A DNA stretch of 21,120 nt from Candidatus Gastranaerophilales bacterium (GCA_910588555.1 CAJUPC010000013.1:33634-54753), one strand, 5' to 3'; shown: positions 1 through 8,710, counted from the first letter of the stretch. The notes: generated by a model not told the origin, from the letters alone. Numbers and translations are program-made.

Positions 1-2584
1 CAGCAATTTTATAATCCTCAATATTTCTAAAATTTGCAACAACATTTCTCTCAGAAACCTTACCGTGCAAACAATCAGTTATAAGCTCTTTATTTCTAAG
101 TATATTGATAATTCGCGATTTAATACTATTATTAAAATTATAACGACTTAAAACTCCATCTGGACTTTCTGAAACAGAAGACAGCAAAATGCTCAATTTA
201 CCGATAGTTTTGTCTGCATCTGATAATGATTTATACTCGGAAGATTTCATAAAATCTTGCAATATTTGTAGAGTTTTTATACCCGCAGAAGAATTCGCAA
301 CTGTTCTAAATTCGGGAATACCTGCACAAATATCATCAATAACTTCCTTAACTCCGTTATTAGTATGTGATGAAAAATCAGTATTTAATATTGATTTTTC
401 ATTATTATTAGCTAAAACATTTTTTAAGAATTTTGTTCTGCCTTCTTTGGTAGTAGAGATTATGGCAATTTCACCTTTTATGTATCTTTCAACAGCAGCC
501 AAATCAATACCGGCTTTAGCGAGTTCCGCTCTTGCATCTGCGCTGAGAGAATTAAACTTACGTAAGAAATTATCAGTTTGCAATACATCTGGTCTAACAC
601 TCATATCAATATTATAAATATCGATTATGTTGCTTAATTCTGACATTGAAAACTTTTTACTATCAATACAACCGGATAAAAAAGCTTTATTCTTTTCATT
701 TACTGCGGATATAATATTTGTAATATAGGAAAAATCAAATTGACCAATATCATTTATGTTTGCAGGAATAATTTTATCAGCTATGCTTTTTCTTAAATCA
801 TTATTAATAGATTCGAGCATTTTACTTACTTTTACAGTATAAGAAGCATCTAACTGTTTGGATTGTTCCAAGACAGCTTTTATATAATCTTTATTATATT
901 GATTAGCGCTTTCTAATAAATTAGTCAAAGTATAACTACTTTGAGAAAAACGAACATCATTATAATACGCTTTATATAAATCTATATTGTCCTTATTGAT
1001 AAATTCCAAATCTTGTATATGCTTTTTACAAAAAGATTTACTTTTTATTAATTCTTGAAATTCTTGAATAGTGTTTTCATCAGCATTTTGCAAAACACTT
1101 CCCCAACCTAACGGATATACATTTTTATTTTTTAAAATTGATAGCGCAAATTGTTGATTTTCCGGAGTAATACACTCCATTGCTTTCAATACATCAAGAT
1201 AATTAGCGTTTTTGTTAGTTTTCAAAACATCTAAGGCTGCATCTAAAAAAGGCGCATTTATAGAATTGACAGCTTCTGTCAAACTTTTAACTGCATCATT
1301 ATCATAATTTGTATTATCGTTAAAGTAATTTTTTACTTTTGACAATACTGTTTCAACATCAATATCACGAACTAATATATTTTCAATATTTGAATTCATA
1401 GCTGCATTCTTAGCAGCTTGCACTCCTTTACCTGCAATCTTAACACCTCCGCCAATAACAGGTGACAATATAAGACCGCCTACAGCTCCCTCACCAGTTG
1501 CTTCTAATACCTCTGTTACAGAACCACCGTCAAGCGCTGTTCTGAACGCATTATCCACAGCTCCGCCTGCTGCGCCGTCTACTGCCATTTCAGTTCCCAA
1601 AGCAGTTGCGCGCTTAATTACGCTCCCACCGACGTATTCATAACCGGTCGGATTAGTCAAAATAGTTTTTACAGTCTGTTTTACTCCGCTTTCAACTGCT
1701 TCTTCTACCACTTCTTTTCCGACAGTTTTAACTGCCTGTACACCCAGTTTGCTCGCAACTGTTTTTCCGACAGCACCGCCCATACCACCTGTTACAGGAG
1801 CAAGAATTCCTGAAAAAGCACCCGTTGCCGCATCATGACCTGCGTCTTTTAAACTGTATTCCCGACCGCCACTTAAGGCATCTCCAGCTTTTAAGCTTGT
1901 TTTCAAAGCGGCTCCGGTCGCGGTTGCCGCTGCAACTCCAAGCGCAATACTGGCACCTCCCGTAAATGGTGCCGCCGCCACAGCCGCTGTATAAATACCG
2001 ACTGCTGCAACCCCTGATACTATATCTGCACCGACATCTACCGCCATTTCCTGCCCTTCTTTATAACCGTTAAGAGCAAGTTCTGACGGCAATATTATTT
2101 CTCCTTTTATAAATTTCAACAAATTTTCAGGATTATAATCCTGACCTGTTAATTTTTCAAATATCTCTGCATGTTTTTGCGGATTAGCATTAAACTGTAC
2201 AAGAAGTTTTTGTTCAATTTCTTGTTTTTCTCTAACCTTATCAGAGCTGTCGCCAATTCCTGTCAAATTTTTAAAACCGCTCCATGCTGACCCCATGAAA
2301 CCGTTTAAATCTTCAGCTTTTTTCAAATTTCTACTTACATTATTTATACGTAATTCGATTGTTTTATTTAAATTATAAGTTTTATCGCCTATTTTTACAA
2401 GAACAGCAGACGCCGTTGAAGTTGCTTTTTTTGCACCATTACTTTCAACCTCTAACCCCTTGGTAGAAATGCACTGAGTGCCTTCCCAGCCAAAAAGATG
2501 AATAATAGCCTGTTCACGGCTTACTTTAGGATTTCGTTTCAAATAAACATTGATTTGCTTTTGCTGTTCTACACTTAATGACAC
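1..2584 (-). CDS. Large partial protein with Gly/Ala-rich hydrophobic segments and a degenerate HD-like region
   Basis: The frame is open for 861 codons from a GTG at 2584 to the left edge, so the C-terminus lies outside the window. The GTG is preceded by AGGAG (2591-2595) at 5-nt spacing; no upstream ATG fits. The first 180 residues are charged and soluble-looking. Three Gly/Ala-rich hydrophobic stretches follow at about residues 181-228, 251-278 and 368-395, in the style of membrane-inserting or glycine-zipper segments. The rest is helical and Asn/Lys-rich. Around residues 760-830 the pattern (LSDADKTIGKLSILLSSVSES) resembles an HD-domain core, but the metal-binding His-Asp is replaced by Ser-Ser. 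No signal peptide is visible. An XRE regulator lies 92 bp upstream on the same strand. I do not recognise the family; a secreted or polymorphic-toxin-like effector is possible but unproven. Confidence 0.8.
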   Translation of the reverse strand, partial: MSLSVEQQKQINVYLKRNPKVSREQAIIHLFGWEGTQCISTKGLEVESNGAKKATSTASAVLVKIGDKTYNLNKTIELRINNVSRNLKKAEDLNGFMGSAWSGFKNLTGIGDSSDKVREKQEIEQKLLVQFNANPQKHAEIFEKLTGQDYNPENLLKFIKGEIILPSELALNGYKEGQEMAVDVGADIVSGVAAVGIYTAAVAAAPFTGGASIALGVAAATATGAALKTSLKAGDALSGGREYSLKDAGHDAATGAFSGILAPVTGGMGGAVGKTVASKLGVQAVKTVGKEVVEEAVESGVKQTVKTILTNPTGYEYVGGSVIKRATALGTEMAVDGAAGGAVDNAFRTALDGGSVTEVLEATGEGAVGGLILSPVIGGGVKIAGKGVQAAKNAAMNSNIENILVRDIDVETVLSKVKNYFNDNTNYDNDAVKSLTEAVNSINAPFLDAALDVLKTNKNANYLDVLKAMECITPENQQFALSILKNKNVYPLGWGSVLQNADENTIQEFQELIKSKSFCKKHIQDLEFINKDNIDLYKAYYNDVRFSQSSYTLTNLLESANQYNKDYIKAVLEQSKQLDASYTVKVSKMLESINNDLRKSIADKIIPANINDIGQFDFSYITNIISAVNEKNKAFLSGCIDSKKFSMSELSNIIDIYNIDMSVRPDVLQTDNFLRKFNSLSADARAELAKAGIDLAAVERYIKGEIAIISTTKEGRTKFLKNVLANNNEKSILNTDFSSHTNNGVKEVIDDICAGIPEFRTVANSSAGIKTLQILQDFMKSSEYKSLSDADKTIGKLSILLSSVSESPDGVLSRYNFNNSIKSRIINILRNKELITDCLHGKVSERNVVANFRNIEDYKIA

Positions 2585-2676
2585 AAATACTCCTATGTTA
2601 TTAGATATAAATGTGTTCGGCAATAATTTTGGAAATCTTTAATATTTGTGTAGTTTTGTTAATAAACTAATTAATT

Positions 2677-2892
2677 TTACAATCTGAACAATTCAACAAT
2701 ATCAACATCAAAAGCGTTTGCAATTTTTATAAGTGTGTCCAGACTGGGATTTGAATGCTCATTTTCTATTTCGCTAACTTGATTTTGCCCGATATTTGCC
2801 ATATCAGCAATTGCCTCTTGCGAAAAGCGTCTTTTTGTCCGCAAAAGCCGTACATTATCAGCTAAAATTTTTCTGACATTATCATTATTCAT
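2677..2892 (-). CDS. Small XRE-family helix-turn-helix regulator
   Basis: This 71-residue protein is essentially a single Cro/CI-type HTH domain. It contains the typical FSQEAIADMANIGQNQVSEIE recognition region (split here as FSQEAIADMA and NIGQNQVSEIE, about residues 23-43) followed by NPSLDTLIKIANAFDVDIVELF, the standard fourth/fifth helices. It binds DNA as a dimer in known relatives. The ATG at 2892 gives a canonical XRE N-terminus. The frame extends upstream to 3000, but those codons antisense the pilin start and form a non-domain hydrophobic tail, so I rejected them. No clear ribosome binding site precedes this ATG. It sits 92 bp before the large protein on the same strand and 64 bp from the divergent pilin, so it could control either. 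Its targets are unknown. Confidence 0.85.
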   Translation of the reverse strand: MNNDNVRKILADNVRLLRTKRRFSQEAIADMANIGQNQVSEIENEHSNPSLDTLIKIANAFDVDIVELFRL

Positions 2893-2912
2893 TATTTTTA
2901 ATTTTATATTAC

Positions 2913-2940
2913 TTGCAAATAAATTTTTATTAAATATAAT
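2913..2940 (+). promoter_or_regulatory. Sigma-70 type promoter for the pilin-like gene
   Basis: TTGCAA (2913-2918) and a perfect TATAAT (2935-2940) are separated by 16 bp. This predicts transcription from about 2947, only about 10 nt before the first in-frame ATG (2957) and about 23 nt before the GGGAGG ribosome binding site. Confidence 0.6.
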
Positions 2941-2956
2941 TAATATTATATTATTT

Positions 2957-3682
2957 ATGCTTAATAAAAGGGAGGTGAAAAATATAAAAAATGCATTCAC
3001 GCTTGCTGAAGTTTTAATTACTTTGGGAATAATAGGGATTGTTGTCGCACTTACATTACCGACACTTATCCAAAATCACAGAAACCAAGTTGTGGAAACA
3101 AGGTTAAAAAAGTTTTATTCAACGATTAACCAAGCAATCACACTTGCAGAAGTCGACTATGGCGACAGAAGAAATTGGCATAACACTGATGATGTCGATA
3201 AAGACAAGAATGGCAATCTGGTTAAAGGAAATACTCCTAACCAAAAGTGGCTTAACAAATATATAGTTCCTTATATAAAAATTATTGCTTCTGATAAACC
3301 AAGCAATTTTGATAATCATGTTATTATAAATTTTGCTGACGGAAGTTCATTACATGAAGATCAGGGTTCTACGAATATGACAAAATGGAGATTTTATCCT
3401 GGTGACTATAAAAAATGTCAAAAAATGTATAATCAATTAGGAGTATGTTCTTTCGGATTTTCTTATGCTCCCATACAAAATTCACAAGATTGGAAATATG
3501 TCGGAAGAAACTTTGAACCGTTTAAATATAGATGGGATGGAAGCCTGAATGGTTTATATATGGGTACTTATGAAGGCTGTCATAGTGCTGATAATTATTT
3601 CCATACAGGCTACTGCACTGCAATAATTCAATATAACGGCTGGAAAATTCCGAAAAATTATCCGTTTAAAGTAAAATATTAA
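2957..3682 (+). CDS. Type IV pilin-like protein (prepilin N-terminal methylation motif)
   Basis: The N-terminus has a short charged leader and then A^FTLAEVLITLGIIGIVVALTLP (positions given to the proline only), a class III prepilin cleavage and methylation motif with Ala instead of Gly at -1. The mature Phe+1 and Glu+5 are present. About 20 hydrophobic residues follow and form the pilus or membrane helix, then a globular domain of about 190 residues with several Cys (CQKMYNQLGVC, GCHSADNYFHTGYC), probably disulfide bonded after export. In known systems the leader is removed by a PilD-type peptidase and the protein is polymerised into a pilus or pseudopilus; no assembly genes are nearby. The ATG at 2957 is listed as start, but a strong GGGAGG at 2970-2975 lies inside this frame and points to a later start (ATA at 2984). 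The gene is convergent with miaA, with a 1-bp gap. Confidence 0.85.
   Translation: MLNKREVKNIKNAFTLAEVLITLGIIGIVVALTLPTLIQNHRNQVVETRLKKFYSTINQAITLAEVDYGDRRNWHNTDDVDKDKNGNLVKGNTPNQKWLNKYIVPYIKIIASDKPSNFDNHVIINFADGSSLHEDQGSTNMTKWRFYPGDYKKCQKMYNQLGVCSFGFSYAPIQNSQDWKYVGRNFEPFKYRWDGSLNGLYMGTYEGCHSADNYFHTGYCTAIIQYNGWKIPKNYPFKVKY
2970..2978 (+). promoter_or_regulatory. Strong Shine-Dalgarno lying downstream of the nominal ATG
   Basis: GGGAGGTGA is an almost full complement of the 16S rRNA tail. It lies 8 nt upstream of an in-frame ATA (2984), which would give the usual short leader (M)KNA before the cleavage site. The in-frame GTG at 2975 is within the site itself and cannot use it. Confidence 0.55.
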
Positions 3683-3683
3683 A

Positions 3684-4544
3684 TTACTTCTTTTTCTTGT
3701 CAGGATAACAATTCCATTTTATTTCAGGATTTTTACGGAACCATGTAAGCTGGCGTTTTGCATAATTTCTTGTGTTTTGCTTAAGCTTGTCAACAGCCTC
3801 TTCCATTGACATAACTCCGTCCAGTGCAGAAATAATTTCACGATATCCGATTGTTTCGGTTATATTTAAAATTCTGCCATGTTTTTTAATAAGCCGCTGC
3901 GTTTCCTCTACCAGCCCCTGTTCCAGCATTAAATCAACACGTTTGTTTATTCTGTCATAAAGCTCTTCGCGCGGAAAATTTAACCCTATCCATTCAACAT
4001 CAAATTCTCTTTCGCCTTTTCCTCTTGATTGACTGATAGGTTTACCGGTTGATTTTACAATTTCTATATATCTGATAGCTTTTTTCTTGTCATTTTTTTC
4101 AACAAAAGCCTCTTTATCTAGTTCATAAAGCATTTGAGCCAATTCTTCATAAGAATATTTTGATAATTTGTTTCTCAAATCCCAATCGGCTTCCATTTCG
4201 GGCAAATCATAGTTTTCCAGCAAAACTTTAAAATACAATCCCGTACCGCCTGCAATAATAGGAACTTTTCCGCGTAACAAGATATCAGCAATACATTCTT
4301 TAGCCTGTTTTACATACAACCCAGCTGAATAATCAAATTCAGGCTCCACAATATCAATAAGATGATGAGGAATTCCTTGACGTTCGTCCATTGACGGTTT
4401 AGCTGTTCCTATATCCATACCTTTGTAAACAAGCCTTGAGTCTGCAGAAATAATTTCACCACCAAGCTTCTGCGCAAGTTCAATAGCATAAGCTGTTTTC
4501 CCGCTTGCCGTTGCTCCAACTACTGCAATCACTTTATTTTTCAT
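3684..4544 (-). CDS. miaA: tRNA dimethylallyltransferase MiaA
   Basis: This enzyme transfers a dimethylallyl group from DMAPP to N6 of A37 in tRNAs reading UNN codons, the first step toward ms2i6A. The 286-residue protein has the P-loop GATASGKT (residues 10-17), the substrate/catalytic segment SADSRLVYKGMDIGTAKP with D35, then IIAGGTGLY and the C-terminal IGYREI and RNYAKRQLTWFRKN tRNA-binding motifs. It is slightly shorter than the E. coli enzyme but complete. It starts 11 bp inside the end of the upstream membrane-protein gene and is the last gene of the 8608-3684 cluster. It ends 1 bp from the convergent pilin gene, with no obvious terminator hairpin between them. Confidence 0.96.
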   Translation of the reverse strand: MKNKVIAVVGATASGKTAYAIELAQKLGGEIISADSRLVYKGMDIGTAKPSMDERQGIPHHLIDIVEPEFDYSAGLYVKQAKECIADILLRGKVPIIAGGTGLYFKVLLENYDLPEMEADWDLRNKLSKYSYEELAQMLYELDKEAFVEKNDKKKAIRYIEIVKSTGKPISQSRGKGEREFDVEWIGLNFPREELYDRINKRVDLMLEQGLVEETQRLIKKHGRILNITETIGYREIISALDGVMSMEEAVDKLKQNTRNYAKRQLTWFRKNPEIKWNCYPDKKKK

Positions 4545-5388
4545 CTTGAACCATGTATTTTTTATCGTAATACAAGAATATAAGCACTGTTATATATACA
4601 GTAAAATAGAACATCAAAATACTAACCAGTATATATGCAACAGGATTAAGCATTGCAAAAGTGTTTATAAATAACAAAGCAAAACCCATAAACCACAATG
4701 ACAAAAACAATCTGCCAGTATTAAAGAAATCTTTAAAAAGTTTTGCGACAGATTTCCCCAGCGCAATAAAAGGATTTTCGTTTTTATATATAATTTCAGG
4801 TATCCATAGCATTAAAAGGTACATCACAACAGAAGTTGCAAGCATAAACAACAAACTCCATTTACCGAGAAAAACTATCTGTTCGGGAGTCAATTTTTCA
4901 ATAAAATTAGCCATACCTGCGTTTGTTGCAAGATTTGGATCATTTGCAAGAGTTATCAAATTTTGCGTCGAAACTTCATCCAGCCTGCCGATTAAATGTC
5001 TTCCGAGTATATAAACTATAGGAGTCGCAATAATTTGAATAAAAAAGAAAATCACATATACTCCGACAAAAGACAAAAAGTATTTACCGATACCTTCCGG
5101 AATACTTTTGAACAAATTCATTGAGGCGTTAGCTCTGTCAGCATCAAGTACAAAAACTTTTTTAGATAAATTAATCGCACCTTTAACCATATAAAACCAT
5201 GCCGCGCAAAAAACAGCACCCATAAAAAGAACCGTCAACGACGCCAGCAATAACTTTGGAGCTGTATCAGCGTGATATCTTGAAAAAAATGAATATAAAT
5301 CTAAAACTTTGACAAATACAATCAAAGGTATTGCTAATATTATATTATAATTTGTAATTTTAGAAGCTTCTTTAAACAGTTCTCTCAT
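4534..5388 (-). CDS. Multi-pass membrane protein of unknown function
   Basis: This 284-residue protein has about six hydrophobic segments, including LLLASLTVLFMGAVFCAAWF, FVGVYVIFFFIQIIATPIVYI, WSLLFMLATSVVMYLLMLWI and two adjacent C-terminal ones near residues 225-275. A hydrophilic loop separates the central pairs. No enzyme motif is visible and I do not recognise the family. I chose the ATG at 5388 (MRELFKEAS); a TTG six codons upstream extends the frame but overlaps the GAGG ribosome binding site (5401-5404). It is the fourth gene of the sigma-gcvPB cluster and overlaps miaA by 11 bp, so it is very likely co-transcribed. Confidence 0.85.
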   Translation of the reverse strand: MRELFKEASKITNYNIILAIPLIVFVKVLDLYSFFSRYHADTAPKLLLASLTVLFMGAVFCAAWFYMVKGAINLSKKVFVLDADRANASMNLFKSIPEGIGKYFLSFVGVYVIFFFIQIIATPIVYILGRHLIGRLDEVSTQNLITLANDPNLATNAGMANFIEKLTPEQIVFLGKWSLLFMLATSVVMYLLMLWIPEIIYKNENPFIALGKSVAKLFKDFFNTGRLFLSLWFMGFALLFINTFAMLNPVAYILVSILMFYFTVYITVLIFLYYDKKYMVQDEK

Positions 5389-5432
5389 AATATATAATAA
5401 CCTCAAGTTTTAAAATAAAAACATTAGCCGAT

Positions 5433-6554
5433 TTACTTAACAGCCATTGCAAGTTTTCTTTTTCTTCTTCGCATTAAATCAACAAATGCCTCAAGCCTTG
5501 TTAAATAACCTGCTTTTCCGGTCTGTTCATCCATAATCAATGGTAAAATAGGAATATCACAATTTTCTCTCATTGCTGGGAAAATGTTCTGTGACATAAT
5601 TTCAGGCATACAGGTAAACGGGCTTATATGAATAATTCCGTCTATACCTTTTTCATCAGCATAGGCAACATCAGAAACACATTCTAAACTGTCGCCTCCG
5701 ATATCACGCATTAAGTAAGGTTTTGCCATTCTAAATGCTCTTTGAAGATGGGTTTCACCTTTTCTGAAAGCTTCGGGAATAATAGCGTCTTTAATAAATC
5801 CGCTTATGGTAAGACTTCTACGCGTTTGAACACCCATTTTTCCGAGCTCTCTTGTAATATCCTGATTTGAAAATTTATCGCATACAAGGTAAATTTCGCC
5901 CGTCAAATCAACATGCAAAACTTCTTTATTTTTGTCAATTTCAACTTTTTTCATTTCAGCCATAGCGTCTTTTTTAGCTTTTTTAAGCTGTCTTGTGTTA
6001 TCAGCATCTTTAATATACTGCAAAGCCTTATTAAAATGTTTTTCCGCTTCATCAAAATTAATCTCTCTTGCTCTGTAATAAGCCAGAATATTTTCCAAAT
6101 CATCAAGAACAAACATCTTTCTGATAGCAATATTAATCGCTCTGGCAAACAATATCGGATCATTTTTACCGCTTACTTCTTTAAGGAAATTATACATTCC
6201 CTTAATTCCATCATACAAAGTCAATTCAATATATTTTGCATCATATCCCAAATCAGTCAATGCACTGTGAATACAGTTTCCGTATTCACCTAAACGGCAG
6301 CAGCCGGGGGATGTAATCATCGCAACATAATCCGTACCGCCCTCAATTGCTTCAATAAAGTTTCCGAGAATTAATTTATAAGGTAAACAAATTGCTTCGG
6401 GAGAATGTTTTGTACCCAAAGACAATGTCTTTTTGCTTGTATATGGCGGAATAAAAGGTTCAACACCGATTTTTTTCAGTGCCGCCGCCCATGCTATGCT
6501 TACTGTTCCCATATGGGGAAATGCTACTTTTTTTTTCTTATTAATATCTGTCAT
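5433..6554 (-). CDS. Acyl-CoA dehydratase activase-related Fe-S protein (DUF2229/COG3580-like)
   Basis: The 373-residue protein begins with VAFPHMGTVSIAWAAALKK and HSPEAICLPYK, typical of the family related to 2-hydroxyacyl-CoA dehydratases and their activators. Conserved cysteines at C56, C85-C86 (SPGCCR), C94 (GNC) and C315 (SPFTCMPE) are candidates for Fe-S cluster ligands. Residues 160-215 form a charged helical insertion. Family members occur in anaerobes, fused to or beside the ATP-dependent activase; here no activase (ASKHA) domain is present in the protein or in the window, so its substrate is unknown. It starts 3 bp after the gcvPB stop and is surely in the same transcript. Confidence 0.85.
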   Translation of the reverse strand: MTDINKKKKVAFPHMGTVSIAWAAALKKIGVEPFIPPYTSKKTLSLGTKHSPEAICLPYKLILGNFIEAIEGGTDYVAMITSPGCCRLGEYGNCIHSALTDLGYDAKYIELTLYDGIKGMYNFLKEVSGKNDPILFARAINIAIRKMFVLDDLENILAYYRAREINFDEAEKHFNKALQYIKDADNTRQLKKAKKDAMAEMKKVEIDKNKEVLHVDLTGEIYLVCDKFSNQDITRELGKMGVQTRRSLTISGFIKDAIIPEAFRKGETHLQRAFRMAKPYLMRDIGGDSLECVSDVAYADEKGIDGIIHISPFTCMPEIMSQNIFPAMRENCDIPILPLIMDEQTGKAGYLTRLEAFVDLMRRRKRKLAMAVK

Positions 6555-6557
6555 AAT

Positions 6558-7988
6558 TTACTCATTTTCTGTATATTTTAAATTCGGTTTTCTTGCCGCA
6601 AGAGTTTCATCCAAGCGTTTTACAGGGGTTGTGTGCGGCGCCGAAATAAGTTTTTCGGGATTTGTTTTAGCTTCCTCGGCAATTTTCAACATAACACTTA
6701 CAAAATCGTCCAAAACCTCTTTGGTTTCTGACTCTGTAGGCTCAATCATTATTGCTTCATGAACAATTAACGGGAAATAAACCGTTGGCGGATGAGTATT
6801 TTCATCCATTAATGCTTTTGCAATATTTAATGTCGAAACTCCGTTTTCATGTTTTTGCTTTTCGCCTGATAAAACAAACTCATGCATACAAGGTTCATCA
6901 TAAGGCAGCAAATAAGCGCCTTTTAATTTTTCTTTTAAATAATTTGCATTCAATACGGCATTTTCACTTGCTTCTTTCAAATTTTTGCCCATCATTAAAA
7001 TATAAGCATAAGCTCTGACAAGCACGCCAAAGTTACCGAAAAATCCTTTAACGCTTCCAATTGAATGTTTAATATTATAGTTTCTAAAATACTTTTCTCC
7101 GTCAAACTCAACAACAGGTGACGGCAAAAATTCTTTCAATTCTTCAACTACACCAACCGGACCGGCACCTGGACCGCCGCCTCCGTGAGGAGTTGAGAAT
7201 GTTTTGTGAAGATTTAAATGCACAACATCAAATCCCATTAATTTCGGATTTGAATATCCCATAACAGCGTTGAAATTAGCTCCGTCATAGTACAACAACG
7301 AACCGTTATCATGCATTAATTTAGAAATTTCAAGAACATTTTCTTCATAAATACCTAACGTATTCGGATTAGTCATCATAATTGCGGCAACATCAGAGTC
7401 CAAAAGTTCTTTTAAAGCTTCGATATCAACCTGTCCTTTTTCGTTAGATTTAACAGGAACAATTTCAAACCCGCATAAATGAGCACTTGCAGGATTGGTA
7501 CCGTGGGCAGAATCGGGAATAATAACCTTTTTTCTGTTGTCACCTTTGACTTCAAAATACTTTTTGATAATCATCATACCGGTAAGCTCGCCATGAGCAC
7601 CTGCTGCAGGCTGCAAAGTAACTGCATCCATACCGGTGACTTTTTTCAAAGCTTCCTGCAATTTGTACATCAATTCTAAAGCACCCTGACAATCACAATC
7701 GTCAGAAAGCGGGTGAAGATTTGCAAAACCTTCCAAACTCGCAAGAAGTTCATTAACTTTAGGATTATATTTCATAGTACAAGAACCAAGCGGATAAAAG
7801 CCTTTTTCAATACAAAAATTTAAATCCGATAATTCTTTATAATGACGCATAGCCTCAAGTTCGCTTACCTGAGGAAGTCCGATTTGAGATTTTTTTACAA
7901 ATTTTTCATCAATAAAACTCAAATTTTCTTTTTCATCGGTCAAATTTATCCCTGAGATACCATTACTTTTTTCAAAAATTGTTTTCAC
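6558..7988 (-). CDS. gcvPB: Glycine dehydrogenase (decarboxylating) subunit 2, GcvPB
   Basis: This is the PLP-binding half of the two-subunit P protein of the glycine cleavage system, which decarboxylates glycine and passes aminomethyl to lipoyl-GcvH. Landmarks in the 476 residues are GFYPLGSCTMKYNP (63-76), the QPAAGAHGE turn, HGTNPASAH, YYDGANFNA, and the PLP Schiff-base lysine in HLNLHKTFSTPHGGGGPG (K262). Length is normal for subunit 2. The start is a GTG at 7988 whose G is shared with the TAG stop of the sigma-factor gene, preceded by AGGGG at 8-nt spacing; this indicates translational coupling. gcvPA, gcvH and gcvT are not in this window. Confidence 0.95.
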   Translation of the reverse strand: MKTIFEKSNGISGINLTDEKENLSFIDEKFVKKSQIGLPQVSELEAMRHYKELSDLNFCIEKGFYPLGSCTMKYNPKVNELLASLEGFANLHPLSDDCDCQGALELMYKLQEALKKVTGMDAVTLQPAAGAHGELTGMMIIKKYFEVKGDNRKKVIIPDSAHGTNPASAHLCGFEIVPVKSNEKGQVDIEALKELLDSDVAAIMMTNPNTLGIYEENVLEISKLMHDNGSLLYYDGANFNAVMGYSNPKLMGFDVVHLNLHKTFSTPHGGGGPGAGPVGVVEELKEFLPSPVVEFDGEKYFRNYNIKHSIGSVKGFFGNFGVLVRAYAYILMMGKNLKEASENAVLNANYLKEKLKGAYLLPYDEPCMHEFVLSGEKQKHENGVSTLNIAKALMDENTHPPTVYFPLIVHEAIMIEPTESETKEVLDDFVSVMLKIAEEAKTNPEKLISAPHTTPVKRLDETLAARKPNLKYTENE

Positions 7989-8608
7989 TAAATAATCCCC
8001 TGTTTTTTTAAATCCCTTTTAATTTTATCCAAACCGGACTGAATAATTCTTGATATTCTTGATTGAGAAATATTAAACTCTTCAGCAATTTCTCTCAATT
8101 TTTTCTCTTTAAAGAATTTATATTCAATTAATTCTCTTTCTCTTTGCGGAAGCTTTTTCATTGATTCCAAAATTTCAGCTTTCAATTCAGAAAGTTCAAT
8201 ACATTCTTCGGGAGTTTTGTCCTCAGCTTTAATTTGCGTAGGAACTTCCGCTTCTTGCATTTCTTCAATTGAAAGAATTGTTTTATAAACTTCCTCTCTC
8301 AAATTTTCATTTTCTTCTTCAAGCTGTTGTTTTTTATTTTTTAAAGAATACCATTTATATCTTCGTCTTACTTCATTTCTTATAGCCCACTTTATAGCAG
8401 TAGCAAGATACGTATTATTATATTCAATATTTTTTTTATTAGATTTGAATAAAATATATAATGTATGATTTCCGATATTTATCAGTTCAGGCAAATCAAT
8501 AAGATGGGATGAAGAGAATTTCTGATACTCAACTTTCGCAATTGTTTCAATTAAATCTTTATAATCCCTTAAATTAATTTTCTGTTTTAAATTTTGCTCC
8601 GCGGCCAT
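7988..8608 (-). CDS. Sigma-70 family RNA polymerase sigma factor lacking region 3
   Basis: The 206-residue protein has a region 2-like segment (about 40-90: ELINIGNHTLYILFK...YLATAIKWAIRNEVRRRYKW, shown in part) and a region 4 HTH (152-200) with LPQRERELIEYKFF and LREIAEEFNISQSRISRII. Between them is an acidic, Glu-rich coiled-coil-like linker (94-145) instead of a normal region 3. The ATG at 8608 begins MAAEQNLKQK; a frame extension to a TTG at 8680 is hydrophobic and unlikely. AAGGG lies 13 nt upstream of the ATG, which is rather far. It is the first gene of the gcvPB-miaA cluster and its stop overlaps the gcvPB start. Which promoters it recognises cannot be told from the sequence. Confidence 0.88.
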   Translation of the reverse strand: MAAEQNLKQKINLRDYKDLIETIAKVEYQKFSSSHLIDLPELINIGNHTLYILFKSNKKNIEYNNTYLATAIKWAIRNEVRRRYKWYSLKNKKQQLEEENENLREEVYKTILSIEEMQEAEVPTQIKAEDKTPEECIELSELKAEILESMKKLPQRERELIEYKFFKEKKLREIAEEFNISQSRISRIIQSGLDKIKRDLKKQGII

Positions 8609-8710
8609 AGCTATAACATATCCCTTAAAATATATTTTGTACAAATATAATAACAAAAAAAAATATAGAATACCAGCCAATGTAATTTTACTTTACATAA
8701 GTTATAGTAA

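Noticed and set aside
189..617. A 142-codon plus-strand open frame
   Set aside because: It lies antisense within the continuous 861-codon minus-strand frame, has no ribosome binding site and gives no recognisable protein.
2893..3000. N-terminal extension of the XRE regulator to 3000
   Set aside because: It would overlap the pilin start in antisense and adds a hydrophobic stretch foreign to small XRE proteins.
5913..6293. A 126-codon plus-strand frame inside the Fe-S protein gene
   Set aside because: Low-complexity Phe/Ile/Ser composition typical of the antisense of an AT-rich gene; the minus-strand frame has clear family motifs.
8609..8680. N-terminal extension of the sigma factor from a TTG
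   Set aside because: The extension is Phe/Leu/Tyr-rich with no family similarity; the ATG at 8608 gives a normal soluble start.
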